Part shown: one piece after another, positions 61,145 through 64,000 of the stretch
How the letters are laid out: each line of letters begins with the position of its first letter
Numbering within the stretch: the stretch's first letter is position 1
Source of the DNA: Irineochytrium annulatum
Lineage: Eukaryota; Chytridiomycota; Chytridiomycetes; Chytridiales; Chytridiaceae
Direction: 5' to 3'
DNA: 64,000 nucleotides
Assembly (NCBI GenBank): GCA_027600665.1
Contig: JADGJL010000008.1
Coordinates: 1 to 64,000 of the forward strand
The notes under the pieces: model-generated
Told to the model about the DNA's origin: nothing
What the model saw: the letters and a program-made list of their open reading frames with translations, nothing else
The model's database searches: none
Translations under genes and position numbers: made by a program

Positions 61145-62549
61145 ATTTATTTCCTCTACCCAGCTGCCGATATTCGCTCGGCAGCAGACCTGTCAGTTCG
61201 CGGAAAATGCGGCTGAAATACTTTTCATCCGTATACCCCACTCGCTCCGCAATCCAGAAAATCGTATTATTTGTATTGAGCAAATACTCTTTGGACTTCT
61301 CTACCCGGATATATCGGGAGTACTCATTAAAGGTTCTACCCATCAGATCTTTGAAACATTGACTGAAATAACTTCGGCTGATGTTGAGTTGTTGCGACAG
61401 ACCTGAAGCTGTATAGGCGTGTTCCATATCATTTTGTACGATCCTCACTGCTTTCTTAACGGCATCGATGATTTCCTGCGAATAGGAAGTCTGGGCATCT
61501 GCTTTTTGAATGCTTGCAGCTGTCTGCTTGATCCATGCTTCAACCTCGTACCAGGACTCAAAAGAATGAATCATGGCGATTCTTCCAAGCGTAGTTTGGG
61601 CAAAAAGGTGGTTCCATTCCATAACTATCGAGTACAGCAATCCCATCAACTGACCTTTATGTAATCGTAATGATATAAACTGGTCAATGAGTTGGTTGTA
61701 GTAACTGTCGCTGTGGGTCCATGGTGTCTGGAACCAACTTTGCTTAATTCGATCGATATCTTCATCCTGCGGTTCTTTTAAACTTGTGTTGTCCTCATTC
61801 ATCGAAACGGTAATGACTTGGTTATTGGGGTTGTACGCATAGAAAAATGACGTATCTGTATAATTCATAATCCAGTTTTTGATCTGTGACCATGTGCGCT
61901 CTTGTACATCAGACAAAACCAACAACGTACTATGGGCATCTTGATGCAACAATTCTTTCAATTGATGAAAGAGTTGATCCTCTTCCGATGGACGAACAGC
62001 CCACATGCAGCTATTACGCTCAACCTCCCACCTAATCTCATCTTCATGTGCAGTTATCTCCATTGGCCACTTAGGCTCTGATTTGCGATCCTGTGAAACC
62101 AGTGCATACACATGTTGATAATGGACGTTGATTTCATTCTGCGAAGGCATCTTTCTGATCGTGTTCGTCAACCCGTTGATTCGGGTATGTATCCGTTGCA
62201 AAACATGCTCGAATTGTTCTTTCTCCAGCTGGACTTTGGCTATATAGTCAATGGCTCCGAGTCTAAGTGCTTCCTGGATATAATCGAAATCCTGATGCAG
62301 GGTTAACACAACGATATGAAGTTCCGGATAGAGCTGCCTCGCAGCTCGCATCAGTTCAATCCCTGACATAACGGGCATCGCAAGATCCGTCAGCATCAGA
62401 TCGACCGGTTGGGTTTTCAGGAAATCCAGTGCTTTCGCCCCGTTACTTGCCTCTCCTACAACCTCCATGTTGAACTCGTTCCATGGCATCGCAGAGCTAA
62501 TGCCTTTGCGTACCAACTTATCATCATCTACAATTAATACCTTAATCAT
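61143..62549 (-). CDS. AraC-type response regulator (YesN-like)
   Basis: A 468-residue regulator: receiver domain with VDDDK near residue 8 and the phosphoacceptor Asp in LMLTDLAMPVMSG (about 55), a long middle region, and a C-terminal AraC helix-turn-helix pair (about 365-465: ASGLSQQLNISRSYFSQCFKDLMGRTFNEYSRYIR, IAERVGYTDEKYFSRIFRELTGLLPSEYR). It should activate the LplABC-GH13 operon just downstream. Its start overlaps the kinase stop by 4 bases (ATGA). Confidence 0.95.
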   Translation of the reverse strand: MIKVLIVDDDKLVRKGISSAMPWNEFNMEVVGEASNGAKALDFLKTQPVDLMLTDLAMPVMSGIELMRAARQLYPELHIVVLTLHQDFDYIQEALRLGAIDYIAKVQLEKEQFEHVLQRIHTRINGLTNTIRKMPSQNEINVHYQHVYALVSQDRKSEPKWPMEITAHEDEIRWEVERNSCMWAVRPSEEDQLFHQLKELLHQDAHSTLLVLSDVQERTWSQIKNWIMNYTDTSFFYAYNPNNQVITVSMNEDNTSLKEPQDEDIDRIKQSWFQTPWTHSDSYYNQLIDQFISLRLHKGQLMGLLYSIVMEWNHLFAQTTLGRIAMIHSFESWYEVEAWIKQTAASIQKADAQTSYSQEIIDAVKKAVRIVQNDMEHAYTASGLSQQLNISRSYFSQCFKDLMGRTFNEYSRYIRVEKSKEYLLNTNNTIFWIAERVGYTDEKYFSRIFRELTGLLPSEYRQLGRGNK

Positions 62550-64000
62550 GCCGAGATATCTTCTCCTTTAATAGGCAGTACGAGCAGGATGCTTGTCCCT
62601 GTCCCCAATTCACTCTCGATCACCAGTTGTGCTTGGTCCCCGTACTGTGCCTTCAACATGCGGTGAACGTAATTGAGCCCGATGCCCATCCCTACTTTTT
62701 GTTGTTCAGCTACACGATTGTTTAGCAGATTATGAATGGTTTCTTCGGTCATGCCTGCACCATTATCTTGTATCATAATGTTCAGCGTTGCAGTGCATGT
62801 CACTTCAATCTGAATAAAACCTTCGTCACTCAATCCATGATATAACGAATTTTCAACCAGCGGTTGCAGAATAAAGCGGGGCACAGGAATTTGAAGCACT
62901 TGTTCATCTGCAGTAATGCGGACGTCAAATTCAAAGTCATAGCGAATTTGCTGCAAAATCAGATATTGTCTTAACGCATCAATCTCCTCTTCCATCGTGG
63001 ATACTTGCCCTAATTTGCCCAAATTGTAATAAAGCAGCTTGTTCAATGATTGCACCAGCTTGTCGATCTCCCCTTGACCATTCATGACGGCCAACCAGTG
63101 CACCGTATCCAGTGTATTCATCAGAAAGTGCGGGTTGATCTGATAGAGCAGTTTTTCCACTTCCAGGTCTGCACGAATCTTCTCTTTCTGCTGAACTTCC
63201 TTGAAGAGGTCACCAATCTGATGCTGCATATTCGAAAATTCACCGAGCAGAAAATCAAATTCGGGAATCTGAGTACGAGCTCGGCTCCCGGTCGTTTGAG
63301 GATTCTTGGACATCCCATCGATTTCCGAATGGAACAGCCCGAGTGGTTTGTATACCATCTTCCACAGGAGCCAAGCGAGAAACACGGTAAAGCCGAGGAA
63401 AAATAAAGCGACCAGCAAAATTTGAAGCAACCACTGGTTTTTCTCCTGTTGATATTGAGCCTGCGAAATGACCGATACGACACTCCATTTCTGTGAGGAA
63501 TCCTCCTTGAACCAGTGATACCCTCGGGATATTCCGTCCTTCGCAGGATCGGCTGTTAAGCTGGAGAAATTCTCGCCGACCTTCATGGCCTCCGGTATCT
63601 CACTGTACACAATGTTTCCTGTACCATCCAGGATGAGGTGAGATAATGCGCCGTTGTATTGATTGTAACCCAAGATATCCTGTGTAAGCCGAAAACCGGA
63701 CTCCACGTAAATGTACACATCGTCCCTTTTGGAGAGTTGTACTTTTCGCATAGCGGACAGAACGAGTTGGTCATCGAATCGGTTCATACTGATATGAGGG
63801 CCATAGTATTTAATGCCATAGGTTTGGAAGAGCACAGGTAAAGAGTCAAAAGATAAACGATCCTTGATTGGAAAGTTGCTAAACTGCGTTGTACCTTCTT
63901 TATCAAAGTAATATAGCGTCAGTCCGATGTTGGGATTGGTAAATGTGACCACACTTAACTCGCTCTTTAATTCGTCCCTGGCCTCAATCAATTGAAAGAT
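62546..64000 (-). CDS. YesM-like sensor histidine kinase, N-terminus cut by window edge
   Basis: The frame is open to the right edge, leaving about 484 residues. A membrane helix (about 175-198 from the edge side, ILLVALFFLGFTVFLAWLLW) follows an outside sensor; a HAMP domain, then the His_kinase domain with LLYQINPHFLMNTLDTVHWLAVM (phosphorylated His) and an HATPase domain (FILQPLVENSLYHGL, IQDNGAGM, GIGLNYVHRML). This is the Paenibacillus/Bacillus YesM-type kinase; the first membrane helix lies outside the window. Partner of the YesN-like regulator. Confidence 0.93.
   Translation of the reverse strand: MFQLIEARDELKSELSVVTFTNPNIGLTLYYFDKEGTTQFSNFPIKDRLSFDSLPVLFQTYGIKYYGPHISMNRFDDQLVLSAMRKVQLSKRDDVYIYVESGFRLTQDILGYNQYNGALSHLILDGTGNIVYSEIPEAMKVGENFSSLTADPAKDGISRGYHWFKEDSSQKWSVVSVISQAQYQQEKNQWLLQILLVALFFLGFTVFLAWLLWKMVYKPLGLFHSEIDGMSKNPQTTGSRARTQIPEFDFLLGEFSNMQHQIGDLFKEVQQKEKIRADLEVEKLLYQINPHFLMNTLDTVHWLAVMNGQGEIDKLVQSLNKLLYYNLGKLGQVSTMEEEIDALRQYLILQQIRYDFEFDVRITADEQVLQIPVPRFILQPLVENSLYHGLSDEGFIQIEVTCTATLNIMIQDNGAGMTEETIHNLLNNRVAEQQKVGMGIGLNYVHRMLKAQYGDQAQLVIESELGTGTSILLVLPIKGEDISA

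Noticed and set aside
1..64000. CRISPR arrays, tRNA or rRNA genes, prophage modules, intact transposases.
   Set aside because: I looked for regularly spaced repeats, cloverleaf-like sequence and transposase motifs and saw none.

Overview
The window looks like the chromosome of a Gram-positive, endospore-forming bacterium, most likely Paenibacillus or a close relative. The evidence is moderate G+C, strong AGGAGG-type ribosome binding sites, CotF-type spore-coat genes, a class III fructose-bisphosphatase, YesM/YesN-type two-component and LplABC-type sugar uptake genes, and a B. subtilis yrk-like sulfur cluster. I see no rRNA, tRNA, CRISPR array, prophage or intact insertion sequence. Both ends cut genes: a GH3 beta-glucosidase (left) and a sensor kinase (right).

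Layout. 1-5.5 kb: GH3 enzyme, a small monooxygenase, an SDR gene and its TetR repressor with four matching operators, a royal-jelly/yellow-family protein and a small helical protein. 5.6-8 kb: five-gene spore-coat/alcohol dehydrogenase operon matching yraG-yraF-adhB-yraE-yraD in order and size. 8.3-14.4 kb: two two-component systems, one in an operon with a phosphodiesterase-like protein, the other with a lipoprotein and a kinase that probably starts at CTG. 14.5-25.8 kb: single genes and regulator/target pairs (GlsB, VanZ, XRE-MFS-Usp, hydroxyacid dehydrogenase, TetR/FAD monooxygenase, O-acetyltransferase, MATE/AraC), plus a GH43-like relic and an unlisted 56-residue membrane protein. 25.8-39.8 kb: HAD phosphatase, PanE-like reductase beside a broken TetR gene, fbp, a frameshifted membrane protein, BCCT transporter, pentapeptide protein, LysR/SDR pair, and a DUF2239-hydrolase operon under twin ACCCGGGT operators.

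39.9-45.6 kb is a persulfide/sulfane-sulfur handling cluster, all on the minus strand: TusA-rhodanese, two DsrE-type proteins, rhodanese-MBL dioxygenase, TusA, a TauE-type exporter, a CstR-type regulator and three rhodaneses. Three copies of a 16-bp operator sit at the same place relative to three -10 boxes, so the cluster appears to be one CstR regulon. A 10-N assembly gap lies inside the dioxygenase gene and is probably an artefact.

45.7-53.8 kb: DegV, LysR/esterase, a collagen-like Gly-rich protein, an ABC-F ATPase, a chemoreceptor and a yjdI-yjdJ pair. 53.9-64 kb is an oligosaccharide utilisation locus: YesM/YesN-type kinase and regulator, an LplABC-type importer, and two adjacent GH13 alpha-glucosidases. 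The most unusual non-gene signal is a 60-base repeat present three times, each time just downstream of a minus-strand gene, with a terminator hairpin that is kept by compensating changes.
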